The notes: a model not told the origin generated them from the sequence alone. A stretch of 64,000 nt of DNA from Rozella allomycis CSF55 (GCA_000442015.1 KE561022.1:1-64000); one strand, 5' to 3'; positions 12,681-24,170 are shown, counted from the stretch's first letter. A program made the numbers and translations.

Positions 12681-13280
12681 TTAAAAGACAATGAAATTAA
12701 AGAAAGAACAATCAATTCNTTCAAATTCTTCTTTGAACAACTTGGCATCTACATCAAATCACTCCACTATTCCTACTCTCAGAATTAGCCAATCTAATCG
12801 CCAACAACTCAGCTGCAGGCACTCCCTCAGAAACATCAGCAGCGACAGTCCACACCCACGATCTATCAGAGCCAACATTAGGCTTCAATTCCATCTCATC
12901 AGTAACTTTATCACCCACAAACATACCCATTACCATAATGATTAGCACAAACTTTATGTGTCTTATCTCTTCTCATAACCAATCTAACCTAATTCCCACT
13001 TAATCCAACCTCGTACCTTTTTGGACTCGTTGTGCTGCAAAAATCTCACATCTCCGGTTCCCCTCTCCTTCCACTCATTGGTCGCCTTTTCAAATCTAAA
13101 AAGCTTTGCACGCATCTTGAATAAACTCGTCTCCTCCTCCTCATTCGTCTTGACTTCCACGGCCTCCAGTTTCACAATAGGCTCAAAGTGCACTTCGGGA
13201 GACGCTTCAACCTCCTCGTGCTCCTCAACTTGCTCGGGTTGCTTATCTTCAACTACAACGGGTTTCGTTTCCTCGGTCAT
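12681..13280 (-). CDS. RANBP1: Ran-binding protein 1 (Ran-GTP co-stimulator of RanGAP)
   Basis: Acidic N-terminus followed by a Ran-binding domain: '[20 protein letters not shown]', '[15 protein letters not shown]', '[20 protein letters not shown]' and '[20 protein letters not shown]' are all recognisable. Four exons with introns of 27-28 nt; each in-frame stop on the raw strand falls inside one of them. Family role: binds Ran-GTP and promotes hydrolysis at the cytoplasmic face of the nuclear pore. A single N at 12719 masks one residue near the C-terminus. Confidence 0.9.
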
Positions 13281-13381
13281 TTTTGTTAAGGCCAGGGTAC
13301 TCCAATTTTACAACTGTGCCTAAAGTGAATAACAAAATGAAATAGTCATGGGATTATTTAAATTAATTTATTCAGTTTGAT

Positions 13382-15980
13382 TCATCTGGTAAATGACAGC
13401 ACCCAGCGTCTCCTGTCATCTTCAGAATCGGCAGCAAAGTATCTCCATTGCACTTCCCTCTGCGGTGTTATCACTTGCACACTCATCACAAATGACGTTG
13501 GCATCTTTTCCACATGATGCACCATCTTCACTTGCAGAACTTTTAATACTCCCAACGAGTCCCTGGACTCGGGATTTTTAAAATACGTCAAGGTGTTGTT
13601 ATGCTCAAGCACAAAGTACCTTCTCTTCCATGATTTCACCGAATGACCTTGCTTGTGGATCCATCCGGAATAGATATTGGACATTGTTGGACGGTGGACG
13701 GCTTCAATGGATGGGAAAAACTGCAGAGATATCGTGTCTTGGCTTAATGGTATTTCATTGCTTTCAAGATATGGGATTATTTGGTCGGAGCTGGAGAGGA
13801 CAAAGGAATACGGGGATTTGGAGATAATGGCACGATACCTGCTGGTTATATTGTTTCCTGTAAATCCAATATCATTCAACACACTGTTACACAACTCACC
13901 TGCTGTTAAATTGAAGGTCAAGGAGGTTTTGTATGCTATAAAGTCCACCTTGCCTGGTCTTTGAACATGGATTACGGCCACTAGACCCTGATGAGAAACA
14001 GGATTAGAAATCCCCTTTATAAATTTGTTTAATTCATCGGAAAGTTTAAAGTACATGTGGAATGCAAATTCATCGTCAAGCCAAATTTCAACCTTTGAGT
14101 TTTCCTTTTTAACCTTGATCAATCCTAGCTTTATAGAGAGAACAAAACTATTGTCGCTTTGTTTGTATAGAATCAAATGATCATCTTCAATGACAACAAG
14201 ACCTAAAAGCCCCTGTGAATCGGAATTGAGATTCAGATAGTACTCAACAACCATCTTTTGGGATTTCGAAAACATTGAATATCTCTTTGACCATGTCAAG
14301 TTTTCTTTGAACCATGAAAATGCGCGTTGCCAATATTCCATTGACACTTTTTGATCAACGAAACAATGGAAAACACGCAACTCTGTGTGGATGTCGAACA
14401 GATAGCAAGATAGTTCTGCACTGAATGGGTGATTTCCTATCCCGCATTCTTTGAATTCTTCAATTTCAGAAAACGGTATCTTTCCGCAAGGCTTAGAGTC
14501 CTTATGCAAAAGAAATAATGGTATTTACGGATGCATTTTTGTAATAAGATATTCCATTATTGTCAAACACAAAATATCTTCTTTGATATTCTGTATTAAT
14601 GTTCCCTTGTTTGTAAACGTAACCTTCAAATGGTGGTACAATTAGCTATTTAAACTATACACAGTCAATTACATGCTGAGTATTGGTTATATTTTTCTCC
14701 AAGTATTTACCAAATAACACTATTTCATCGGTTGAGAGACTTTCCTTCAAAGCGGGTACACGGATACCGTTCAAAAACAGCAATTCAAGAAACACGCAAT
14801 TTCCTGTTTTTATTAAATCTGTTCCTACTTCTTCCGTTATAAATTGATTTTTGGTCTTCAAGGCCAGAATACGCTTATACAAAATCATAACATCATTCCC
14901 TTTAACAACATCACAATTAGACATTGTAGTGTCTTCACATATAAATTCCTTGTCAATATATTTCCTTTTTGCATACAACTCTTTGTCCTCCCTTGAAGAT
15001 AATGAACTGCACTTGTCAGATGAAACCTTGTACTCAAGAATGGAGTTGACATTTTTATTTCCCATGGCCTTCAAAATTTCAAATTGGACAGTATTAAATT
15101 GGTCCAAATGGGTGGAGCGTATTTTACTGACATGTACTCCTAATCCCCTATGAATTCCTGAACATTCTACACATAAGAACACTCCATGGTTAATTGACAC
15201 CCAAGACGCTTCTTTAATTTTTAAAATTCGGAAATCCTTACCTAAAGATCCACAGTCTGCGCATTTATCATTGCCATCTTGTGACCTCAATGATTGAATC
15301 GCTTTGGTGCATAGAGGTCGGCCTTGGTACAAATTCTAAAAAAGAATTGAAAGTATCATTACTTGGATGCTGAAATTGTTTTTCAAAACCTCTAGCTGTA
15401 GAGCAAGATCTGTACTCTCAATAATGTTACTTGAAGTTCCATCCAGAATCCATACCTTATTTTCTTTAATTGATACGCCGCATTCTCTAAGACTAAAAGA
15501 CTTGATCATTTTTTCATCAGCATTATATATATATATGATTTCTTCTTTTCCATCCACTATCGCGTAGACCTGTGTGCCATTGAGAAGCACAGGTGAAGAG
15601 TTCTCCAGTATGGATTTCAGATGAATTTGTGAGAAAGCGGAGGACGCGATATCTTCTTCTAATCTATCGCTTTCATCATCACTTGAATCATTGGCAGTGT
15701 GAGTGTGGGAAACCTTGCTGTGACTTGTTGTGTCCTTTATCACCATAGGCATGCTGGTAGGCCCTTCTTCAATTAGCTTTAGAAAGCATTTGGGAACTAT
15801 ACCATATCGATTTGTTGTTTCACTGAATGCCTTGTTGTTAACAAAGAAAGTAATTACAATGTACCAGTCGTTGTCAACGCTAGTAATAATTCGAAGAATT
15901 TGACCTGCTGTAAATGATAATTCGTCAGGGAATTCAGCCTTGAATGTTTCTATTGCAACTGCATGTTCATGAACTGTCAT
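13382..15980 (-). CDS. Multi-domain ArfGAP (SH3 - PH - ArfGAP - PH - RA-like - PH)
   Basis: Reading from the ATG at 15980: SH3 domain ('DELSFTAGQI...DNDWYI', then across a 27-nt intron '..RYGIVPKCFLKLIEEG'); an acidic linker; a PH-like domain; ArfGAP zinc finger ('CADCG...WVSINHGVFLCVECSGIHRGLG', C2-C2 with the catalytic Arg in 'HRGLG'); a PH domain starting 'PFEGYVYKQGNINTEYQRRY'; an RA/ubiquitin-like stretch; and a final PH domain ('YSGWIHKQGHSVKSWKRRYF'). Introns are 27-28 nt. The order differs from ASAP, ACAP and ARAP proteins. Expected role: Arf GTP hydrolysis at phosphoinositide-rich membranes. Confidence 0.85.
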
Positions 15981-16092
15981 AAGAGGAGGCCAATTAAGAA
16001 TGCACGTGGGGCAAGTATATAATAACAAAATAGGAAGCCTCAAAGATTTACATTTGACATGAAAATATACAAAAAAGTAAAAATTTAAAATN

Positions 16093-17035
16093 CAAGATGA
16101 GCATGAATCTTCAATTCTTTCTAGTCTAGCCCAAATACCACAAGTCATTGGTGATTTCGTTTGGGAAACCTTGGTCGGTAGCAATGAAAACATTGCAGAC
16201 CCAACGATCAAATCCCCAGATACACAAAATGAAAGTTCGGATGTGATTAATAACCAGGAAGAAAATAACACGAGTATAGAAGAACGTCCCGTGTTGATGA
16301 AAAGATCATCGCTTGTACATTCTGTTGAATATAGTGAAGGTCCGTTGATGGTTTTGAGGGGGCGCACTTGTAGTCAAGAGATCCTAAATTATCACATCGC
16401 CTCTTCTGTAAGTTGCATTTACTATTCAAGAAAGATCAGAAGTGAATTGCCTTCATTTTTTAAATTTACCAATGAATGGGTTTTGCAGTATTCGACTAAT
16501 CAGCACGGTTTCAGTCTGAATAGTTTATTTAGGAATTCTTCTGGGCCATCAGTTGTTGCAATTAAAGATTCAGGAGGCTCGNAAATTCGTCCGGGCCATC
16601 AGTTGTTGCAATTAAAGATTCGGAAGGCTCGGTAAGTTTTAAAGGATCTCAATTTTAGATTTTCGGTTGTTTTGGAACTGATACATGGCATCCCCAATCC
16701 AAGCATTACGGAAATGGGCAATGGTACTTGCTACCTTTCAGATTAATTAGTTTTCTTTGGAAACTTGATTCTGAATCAAATGAAGTGATAATTTACAAAT
16801 CCACAGGAGAAAACGAATACTTTCAATTTTCAGAGCCCCATTTCATTTCAATGGGGTGCAGGTAAAGGATTGATTATCTATTTTTAGCGATGGCAACTTT
16901 GGTTTATATATCGATGAGCAGTTATTGAAAGGTTCTAGTTCCAAAGTGACTACATTTGATAACGAAATTTTGACGACTCAAAAAGATTTTGAGATTGAAG
17001 GGCTTGAAATGTGGACTTTTACTAATCAAAAATAA
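16093..17035 (+). CDS. TLDc-domain protein (OXR1-like), 5' end missing at an assembly gap
   Basis: The frame opens directly after the N at 16092, so the start is not visible. After an acidic linker comes a TLDc domain: 'IRSELPSFFKFTNEWVLQYS', 'SIFGCFGTDTWHP', and the C-terminal signature 'DGNFGLYIDEQLLKGSSSKV' followed by 'DFEIEGLEMW'. TLDc proteins protect against oxidative stress and can regulate V-ATPase. Introns of 26-27 nt are seen. An exon segment appears twice around the N at 16582; the duplicated copy is an assembly artefact, not part of the protein. Confidence 0.82.
16534..16631. repeat. Unmerged overlap at a contig join (false duplication)
   Basis: 48 bp at 16534-16581 and 16584-16631 are the same sequence with about four mismatches, separated by a single N. 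The copies lie in the TLDc exon, and only one fits the reading frame. This is the pattern of two contig ends, probably from different haplotypes, placed side by side. Confidence 0.85.
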
Positions 17036-17504
17036 ACACCCCTTTCCATTTTCTCTAGTGACACTTAATTTATTTTGAACCTGCCAATGCTATTTATAGA
17101 TTGAACTTTGAGCCTCGTGGCCATGAATGACAATACAAGTTACAACTGATCATAATAATAATACCTACGCTTTAAACCCCATTTGAGTGAGATTGGTTAC
17201 CTAAACGTAAAACTGCAATCGGAATCTAATTATGAACACTGATGCTAACAAATCATTGAATCAAATAGTGCATAACTATTAACTTACTTTCACAAAACTC
17301 TCACAGATGATTACAAAAGGATTTTGAGATTTATGGGCTTGAAGATGGAAATGTGACACTCGCTATCCTTCAACGTTGAATCTATTCAAATCGACCTGAT
17401 GAAAATTTTATCAAGGCAAGCATAAACTTTGACAGGGAAGGTACTGCTTTTTTGTTTAATAATTTTACAAATTTCTCTATTTGGAATTCGGAATTTAAGT
17501 ACTG
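17036..17504. other. Intergenic region with a decayed copy of the TLDc 3' end
   Basis: No intact gene. At about 17313-17354 the bases 'aaaaggattttgagattt' and 'gggcttgaagatgg' closely match the TLDc C-terminal coding end just upstream (16981-17014). At about 17090-17110 a weaker match to the preceding exon boundary may exist. It looks like a degenerate tandem duplicate. The remainder is the promoter region of the eEF1A-like gene. Confidence 0.5.
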
Positions 17505-18870
17505 ATGCCAAAGGAGCGGAATAACATAAGCATTGTGCTTATTGGAGATACAGACTCAGGAAAGTCAACTATTGCTGGACATTTGGTGTATGCATGTGGG
17601 GGCATGGATGCGGAAGACTTGGCTAAATACGAAGATGATGCGATCAAGGAAGGCTTTGATTCCTTAAAATACTCTTGGGTTATTAATAAAAAGAAAAGAG
17701 AGAGTAACGATGCGAAGAATATTTCAACGTCACTTTGGAAATTCGAAACTAGCAATGCGACAGTAACATTGTCAGATGTTCCCGGACATGACGATTTTCT
17801 TCAAAACCTACTCACCACGAGCACGCCACCTGATTGCGCTATGCTTGTGCTAAGTGCTATGGAGGGAGAATTTGAGGCAGGAATTTCAGAGAACGGTCAT
17901 ACCAAGGAGCATGTTCTCTTGACTTATACACTTGGGATTAAGCAACTAATTGTAATTATAAGTAAAATGGATACAAATGAATGGTCCATGGAACGCTTTG
18001 AATATGTAAGTGCCCAAACTAAAGACTTTTTATCCAAGGTAACAAAGTAAATTAACAAAAATTTAGATCGGATATAATGCAGATGAGGTACCTATAATAC
18101 CAGTTTCAGGCTGGCATGGAGATAATTTGGTTAAGCCTTCGAATGAAATGAAATGGTTTGAAGGGTGGACCAAGAAGAATGGGAAAACGCTATTAAGGGG
18201 TGTCACAATATTGGAGGCTATTGATTCAATCTTTCCCAAAGTCAATCCCATAGACAACCCATTGAGGATATCACTGCAAGACATTTACAAAACAAATCAA
18301 TCAACTCATCTAATACCTGTTGGAAAGATTGGTTCTGGCATTTTAAAAAAGGGGATGACTGTCAAATTTTCTCCATCAGAAATAACAAGCAGGGTAGAAA
18401 CAATCCAAATTAATGGAACTGATGTTGAAGAGGGTGTTTCTGGTGATATCGTTTCTTTTGAAATATCTGGAGTGTCCATAAAGAACATCAGTCGCGGATT
18501 TGTAGTTTCAAATTCACAGAACCAACCATCCTCTGGAGTTATATCATTCATAGCTCAAATTATAGTTCTGAATCATCCTAAACAACTGACCATTGGATAT
18601 ACACCTGTTGTTGATGTACATAATGCACATCTTCCTTGTCAGATAACCCATATAATGGAAAAGATTGATCGAAAGTCTGGAATTAAATTAGAGTCTAACC
18701 CTAAAGCTTTATCTACTGGAGATGCAGCATTAATTCGATTAGTTCCAACTAAACCACTCTGTGTTGAACCTTTTCACAAATTTCCAAATTTAGGAAGATT
18801 GGCTATTAGAGACCAAAGACAAACGATCGCAGTAGGAGTTGTAAAAACAGTAGAGAGAATACCAGAATAA
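17505..18870 (+). CDS. Divergent eEF1A-like translational GTPase
   Basis: 445 residues, two exons (intron 18039-18066, 28 nt), colinear with eEF1A across all three domains. Conserved: P-loop 'GDTDSGKST' (usually GHVDSGKST), 'DVPGHDDF' with the catalytic His, 'GGM', 'EFEAGISENGHTKEH', 'YTLGIKQLIV', 'ILNHP' and 'RDQRQTIAVGV'. Altered: switch I 'RERGITIDISLW' reads 'SNDAKNISTSLW', losing the Mg-coordinating Thr and the Gly; NKMD reads SKMD; and the Lys-rich C-terminal tail is absent. It is therefore unlikely to be the main elongation factor. A specialised or decaying paralogue is more likely. Confidence 0.88.
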
Positions 18871-18880
18871 ATAAATAATC

Positions 18881-20362
18881 TTAATGCAATTCTTTATTGT
18901 TATTGATGTAATATAGAACTAATTCAAGCGCGATCAAAGAATCTTCAACACTGCAATGACCCTCCCCACTTTGTTGCACGAATTGTTTTAAATGTTGTGA
19001 CGCTAGTTTTCGCAGAGATAATCTCTTTTCAGGGAAGAAAGGCCCTTTAAACAAAATAGATGTGTCTAGAATATTAGGATGAAATAGCTAGTATGCAAAA
19101 TATATTTCTAGTACCCGTAGAACATTTAAATCATTTTCAATGGAATGTCCAACAATTATTGAGGACGGTGATATTAAATTGTCAAAAATTTTAATTGCAT
19201 TATCAAATGAATACATTTTTTCAATGTTCCCTTTGAAATTTGGAGGAAGGGTGGGAATGAATGTTTTATGTGTGTTTTCATCAATTCCAGAATACGTTGT
19301 GTTATAATCCACAACTGATCCTTCAGTCTCTACTAATATATCCAAAACTGTAAATAAAGAACATTTTCGATTACTTGTTTGTTTATCATCACCAACAACA
19401 CTTAAGCGCTTAAGTTCAAATCCTTTTGTAGTAAATACCTTTGAATTATTAATCGACAATTTACCATTTCACAATCAATGGCAATAAGATCATTTCTTTC
19501 ATCATCTTTTTCAGTTACCTCCCAAAATTTAAAAACCTTGGCCACTTCAGTTGGATCATCGAATTTAAAAACATGATGATGATGACTATCGCAACCTGCA
19601 CTTGCTGCATTCATTCTACAGCAAGGGTAATAAACCTCGCCCTTTTTCCCTAAATNACACTTCAGTTGGGTCATCAAATTTAAAAACATGATGATGATGA
19701 CTATCGCAACCCGCACTTGCTGCATTCATTCTACAGCAAGGATAATAAACCTCGCCCTTTTTCCCTAAATTTTTTGATATTATCGTTTACGGTATAGTTT
19801 CCAAGGATGAAATTCGCAACGGATTCCCGCTTCCTCTTCATAGTGTGTCATAGGGTCAAACAATTGTTGACAGCGACAGCACTTTACTTGATCCAAAGTA
19901 CTCTTTTGAATTGTAGATAAGCATTCTCTTGTTGGGTACCCATACTCGATAATTTCATTTTCAGTCAAAAGCAATTTCCTGAATTCATCTATATCAAACT
20001 TATTATCTTCCTGCTTAAAACGCTTTGCTCTATCGCTATCTCTTAAAGACAAAAGTAATGTGGAAAAAGCTGGACGATATTTGGATGGTATCGGGTTCTG
20101 GTCATAAAGCTTTTTCTCTTCGATAAGAGCCTTCGAATTTGCTTCTTTGTCATTGCTTTTTAGATACTCTTTGTAAATACTTGTCAAGGCTTTTTGACGT
20201 ATGTTGTAAGGAACAGACATGTCCATGCTCAAAGGAAGGATCGGGCCATTGTCGTTGTTCTTTCTATGAAATAAATGCAAAATATACCAGTGTATGTGCT
20301 AATCGTTTTTCGCTTTGTTCAAGGGAAGCCAATTTTGCAGCCCTTTTCATATATTTCCACAT
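18881..20362 (-). CDS. REX1/REXO-type DEDDh RNA exonuclease
   Basis: 3'-5' exonuclease for RNA end trimming. N-terminal exon MWKYMKR... joins (28-nt intron) to a helical region and a zinc-finger module 'CCRCQQLF.....EEEAGIRCEFHPW' plus 'YPCCRMNAASAGC...HHHHVF', as in REXO1 relatives. The exonuclease domain shows 'IAIDCEMV', 'FELKRLSVV', 'VDYNTTYSGI', 'VGHSIENDLNVL', 'LDTSILF' and 'GHCSVEDSLIALELV' (DEDDh residues present). Introns are 24-28 nt. About 113 bp of the zinc-finger exon is present twice around the N at 19656, which breaks the raw frame artificially. Confidence 0.87.
19543..19770. repeat. Unmerged overlap at a contig join (false duplication)
   Basis: 113 bp at 19543-19655 recur at 19658-19770 with four substitutions, separated by the N at 19656 plus one base. 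Both copies encode the REXO zinc-finger segment. The 3-4% difference suggests two alleles rather than a sequencing error. Confidence 0.9.
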
Positions 20363-20511
20363 TCTTGATTCTTCATCTCAAGGATTGAATTTCAACTCTA
20401 TGAAGTCATGGTTGATACCTTGATATAATTTAAGAGCAAAGACTCAGAGAATATTAAACAAACTAATATTTGTGGTGCATATCAATATATTCGATTATTT
20501 AATGAAAACAT

Positions 20512-21176
20512 TTATTTCTTTTTTGCCATTTCTTCAGCAGCAGCCTTATCAGCAGCTCTCTTCTTACGGATTCCGTCGTAACGGGCAACATTCCATGCTT
20601 TACGAAGAGTTTCGTAAGCCTTGAATTCTTTTTCAGCAGCAGTAATGTTCTTGATTCCTTCAAAAGCAGTGTTGTCGTTGACAATTGGCATCAACTCGGT
20701 CTTGAGTTGAGTTGCTTGTTTAACTTCTTCCAATGAAGATTCAGATTTCTTGATGTTCTTAGCCTTACGTGGGAAAACAATCAATTTAGATTTATATGCC
20801 TTTAATCTTTCAATGTTTAATTGGAGAGATTCTACGGAACGATTCTTTCTGCGGTGATCAACTGAAATTCCGAGAACACGAGCTTCCTTCTTTCTAACTC
20901 CAGCAGCCTTTTATTTTCAATATAAAACCATACCTTGAGTTCTTCAAGAGAAAAACCACGACCAGCACGAAGCTTCATGTTATAACGAACGGTTTGACCA
21001 CGGACAGCTGGGCGCAAAAGTCCATCAACAGGACGTGGAGCAATAAGTTCTGCTTTCTTCATACGTGCAAGTCGGCGACTCTTCTTTTTTCCTGGTTGAT
21101 CAAACCATGTCTTAACGCGGGTTTGCCAGTGTTTACGAAAGTGTTGATTTGGGAGAACGTTATTATGTTTGACCAT
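20512..21176 (-). CDS. RPL13: 60S ribosomal protein eL13
   Basis: Two exons, intron 20908-20933 (26 nt). '[20 protein letters not shown]', '[20 protein letters not shown]' and '[14 protein letters not shown]' match eL13, continuing across the intron as '[20 protein letters not shown]', '[20 protein letters not shown]'. The raw frame through the intron gives a false second protein. Length and basic composition are as expected. Confidence 0.95.
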
Positions 21177-21689
21177 CTAACATTAGTTACTGTTTTAAAA
21201 CAATAATTTTATAGTATTTTGAAGTAAAGTAGTGCGGGAAGAAATTTTTACCTTGCTTTTACCAGGGTCTTTTGCGAAAAATCCGATTTCTATTAAGTAC
21301 TTGTCTATTTTGTTTTCTTGGAAAGCTCTAAAATTTACCGTGTTATTAGTTTAATATTCGAAATAAATCATTGAGTACATTATACATAATAACACGTCAA
21401 TGGGTAATGAATGTATTCTAAGATGCGACAATAATTATGCCGACATAAGTATAAAATATAAAGTTAAATAATAGTTACGAATACGAATATTAAAGAAATA
21501 AAAATAGGTATAATTCACATATGCAGTTGAATTACTGTTTGGTATCATCACATGAATTAAGACTTTACTTATTGTCTATTGATTAATATAAATTATCATC
21601 ATTGATGAATTATTTAGTGTTATTCTACAACATTTTCAAAATAAGCCCCTGCTAAAATCCCTTGTACACTGCGCCACTCTTTTTTTCAT
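21177..21689. other. Intergenic/promoter region between divergent ribosomal protein genes
   Basis: About 510 bp, one of the longest spacers here. Mostly AT-rich. On the minus strand, roughly 21253-21325, an open stretch reads like a coding exon ('AFQENKIDKYLIEIGFF') and ends at a good donor; it could be a 5' exon or non-coding RNA host sequence, and I could not connect it to a gene. Confidence 0.4.
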
Positions 21690-22168
21690 ATGGCTTCTGT
21701 TCAAACCTACGGACGCAAAGTATATTTTTTATTACATAATTATAGAAAACTGCTACTGCTGTCGCTCACTGCAAAGCTGGAAAAGGATTAATCAAGGTTA
21801 ACGGCACTCCAATAGAACTCCTTGAACCAGAAATTCTTCGCTTAAAAGCCGTGGAGCCTGTTATGATTCTTGGCAAAGAAATTTATTCCAAACTTGATAT
21901 TCGTGTACGCGTCAACGGTGGTGGTCATACATCTCAAGTGTATGCTATTCGTCAAGCTCTTGCCAAAGCTGTTGTCGCTTATTATCAAAAATGTACAAAC
22001 AAATACAATTTTTTAAATATAGTTGTTGATGAAGCATCCAAGAGACAAATTAAAGAAACCTTGGTATCCTTTGATCGTTCCTTGTTAGTTGCAGATCCTC
22101 GCAGATGCGAACCAAAGAAATTTGGTGGTCCAGGTGCTCGTGCAAGATATCAAAAATCTTACCGTTAA
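21690..22168 (+). CDS. RPS16: 40S ribosomal protein uS9 (S16)
   Basis: Three exons. Exon 1 is only ten codons ([10 protein letters not shown]), followed by a 26-nt intron (21720-21745). A second intron, 21993-22022 (30 nt, in frame and stop-free), must be removed to restore '[19 protein letters not shown]'. The C-terminus '[15 protein letters not shown]' is invariant in uS9 and contacts P-site tRNA. Confidence 0.95.
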
Positions 22169-22205
22169 TTTTTACGAAATAAAGATATTCATTACAATTA
22201 CAGTT

Positions 22206-22650
22206 TTATTTGGCATTTCCATTCGAAAATTTCGCTGCCGCGTATATCACCAAGAATATTATTACTATAAGCACCATGAGATAGCATCCTTGTCTTTTAT
22301 AACGCGCTTGAATGATCTTTCTCGTAACATTTTTTGTTGTCCTTAATATCGAAGATCCTGCTTCTGACAATTGGAATTGCATGGAATCTAATATGTTATT
22401 CTGCGATACCACGTCGTCGTGTATATTTAAGGAAAGTTCCTTTATGTTTTTGATTTTGTCTTTGTTAACCTGAAAAAAACATTATTACTTAGTAGCTGAT
22501 CGGTTTTCTCGTCGTTTTGTCGAATTAAAGTTTCTTGATCTCTCTAAATAAAATTCTATTATGTTACCCCATTTGCGTCGGAAATTCGCAAAATTTCTTA
22601 TTAAGTTCAACAATCTACTTTCTTTCTAGATTACATGTTTAATGACTGAT
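22206..22650 (-). CDS. Bet1-like Qc-SNARE (5' exons uncertain)
   Basis: The last exon (22206-22459) and the one before it (22489-22543) join across a 29-nt intron to give 'DEKTDQLLNKIKNIKELSLN', then 'SQNNILDSM' containing the zero-layer Gln, and a C-terminal membrane anchor. Bet1 proteins act in ER-Golgi vesicle fusion. A further exon upstream of the intron 22544-22567 is likely, but I could not fix the start codon, so the 5' limit given is approximate. Confidence 0.68.
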
Positions 22651-22756
22651 CTGAATCAAATTTGTAGAATCCACAATAAATCCCTAAAAATGAATTTCTA
22701 TTGTCATAAAAAGCCTTATTCAAAAAATTGATTGAGTAAAATTAGAAGAATTTATT

Positions 22757-23438
22757 TTAGAGACCCCTTTTAAGAATTTCGTTGTAATACAATGCTGCTC
22801 TTTCGGTCATTACCACAGCTTTATGTGCAAGTACATCATACACCGTCAAAAATTGATCCGCCTTGTAAAAATTTACGGTTGGCTTTTTGCCTGCACGCAT
22901 TAAAGTTTGACTAAGATTTCTCTCAGGAGCTTCTGTATCAATAAAGAGGACTGATTTCCAGTTATTTCTCAACTTAATGTTCTCTAATTCTTTTAGTGTG
23001 GGTGTGTTAAGTTTTAAATCTTCATTCTGAATAATAAACAATTCATTCTGTTTTCTTTTTGCAGTTAAGGCGCTGCGTAAACCAAATGCCTGTATTTTTG
23101 AGTTTAGAGGATAACTCCAATCTCTTGGTTTCGGAGGATGACTTTTTCCACCTATATATTACTACATTTTTAGTCAATATACCTCCTCGCCTGTGAGGCG
23201 CCCTAATTTGACCTACTCTGGCCTTTCCAGTTCCTTTTTGTGGCCTAATTTTTCTTCCTGATCCCCGTTTTTCTGCCTTGGATTTCATACACTTATTGCC
23301 TTGTCTTAAACATGCTCTTCTCCAAATAACACAAGTGTGCATGACATCATTTCGTATTGGGGCATTAAAAATGCGATGCTCTAACTCTATTAGCTTAATT
23401 GGTTCACTCATTGGAAAATTTCTGACCCAAATCATCAC
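22757..23438 (-). CDS. MRPL4: Mitochondrial ribosomal protein uL4m
   Basis: L4 family: 'RNDVMHTCVIWRRACLRQGN', 'SGRKIRPQKGTGKARVGQIR', 'APHRRGGGKSHPPKPRDWSY' (after a 31-nt intron), 'RSALTAKRKQNEL'. Long basic loop and rRNA-binding residues are conserved. The start is uncertain: in-frame ATGs lie at 23438 and about 23411, and the frame stays open upstream, so a further exon with the targeting signal may exist near 23500-23570. Confidence 0.88.
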
Positions 23439-23697
23439 AGGAAAAATGAATGGGTTTTGAAGTACTAAATATGTATAAGGAAAGTTATTTTACGAGGGTA
23501 ATGTCTTACAGTCGCAACAGCTGCATTGTTGAAGTGACGCACAAAATTCAAGCAAGCCATTCCAATTTGGCAAGGGTTACAATCGAGAAAATATTTAACT
23601 TTAACACATAAATAATTCAAATTAATTTATTCCAGTTCCTGTAGATAAATATTGATGTCAGGAATGGACAACAAATTTTACAACTGTGAACAATACA

Positions 23698-24170
23698 CTA
23701 TAAAGACGATCGGTATCGTTTAAGATTTTCAGTAACAACAGGCGGTGCTGAATTCAAGTTCACTTTCCCATCATTCAATTCCATATTGAATTGCTTCAAA
23801 GCTCTATTCGTTTGTTTCTTGAAACTATTCAAGAACTCGGGTTTTGATTACTTAATGGACGAGAACATTGAAGGTGAATCATAAATAGACTTCAAAAGTA
23901 AATGTAAAAGTACAAAACATATTAATGAGACAAGAATTTTTAAGACCTAGATAATCTTTAAACCAAGAGGGTACCAAGTTTTGCAATAGAATAATTGAAA
24001 GGAATGCAGATGTGAGTACCAACCATATTTTTACTGTGATATTTATGCCTGAGACTTACTATAATGCGAGCGACGTGAATAATATAACAAATTGTCGTTT
24101 TCAATTATTCTTCTTTGAAAATTGTTAATGTCTAAATATTATATCTTTGAATATTAATAATACCCTCCAT
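23698..24170 (-). CDS. Putative small multi-exon protein with one membrane segment
   Basis: Tentative. From the ATG at 24170, exons joined by 26-31 nt introns give 'MEDINNFQRRIIENDNLLYY' then a hydrophobic span 'IWLVLTSAFLSIILL'. The last exon (after a 27-nt intron at about 23830) reads 'FKKQTNRALKQFNMELNDGK' and stops at 23698. The junction linking the membrane exon to the last exons is not settled, so these may be two small genes. No family recognised. Confidence 0.4.

Noticed and set aside
15981-16367. Minus-strand extension of the ArfGAP frame to 16367
   Set aside because: It crosses the N at 16092 and runs antisense to the TLDc gene; the SH3 domain starts naturally at the ATG at 15980.
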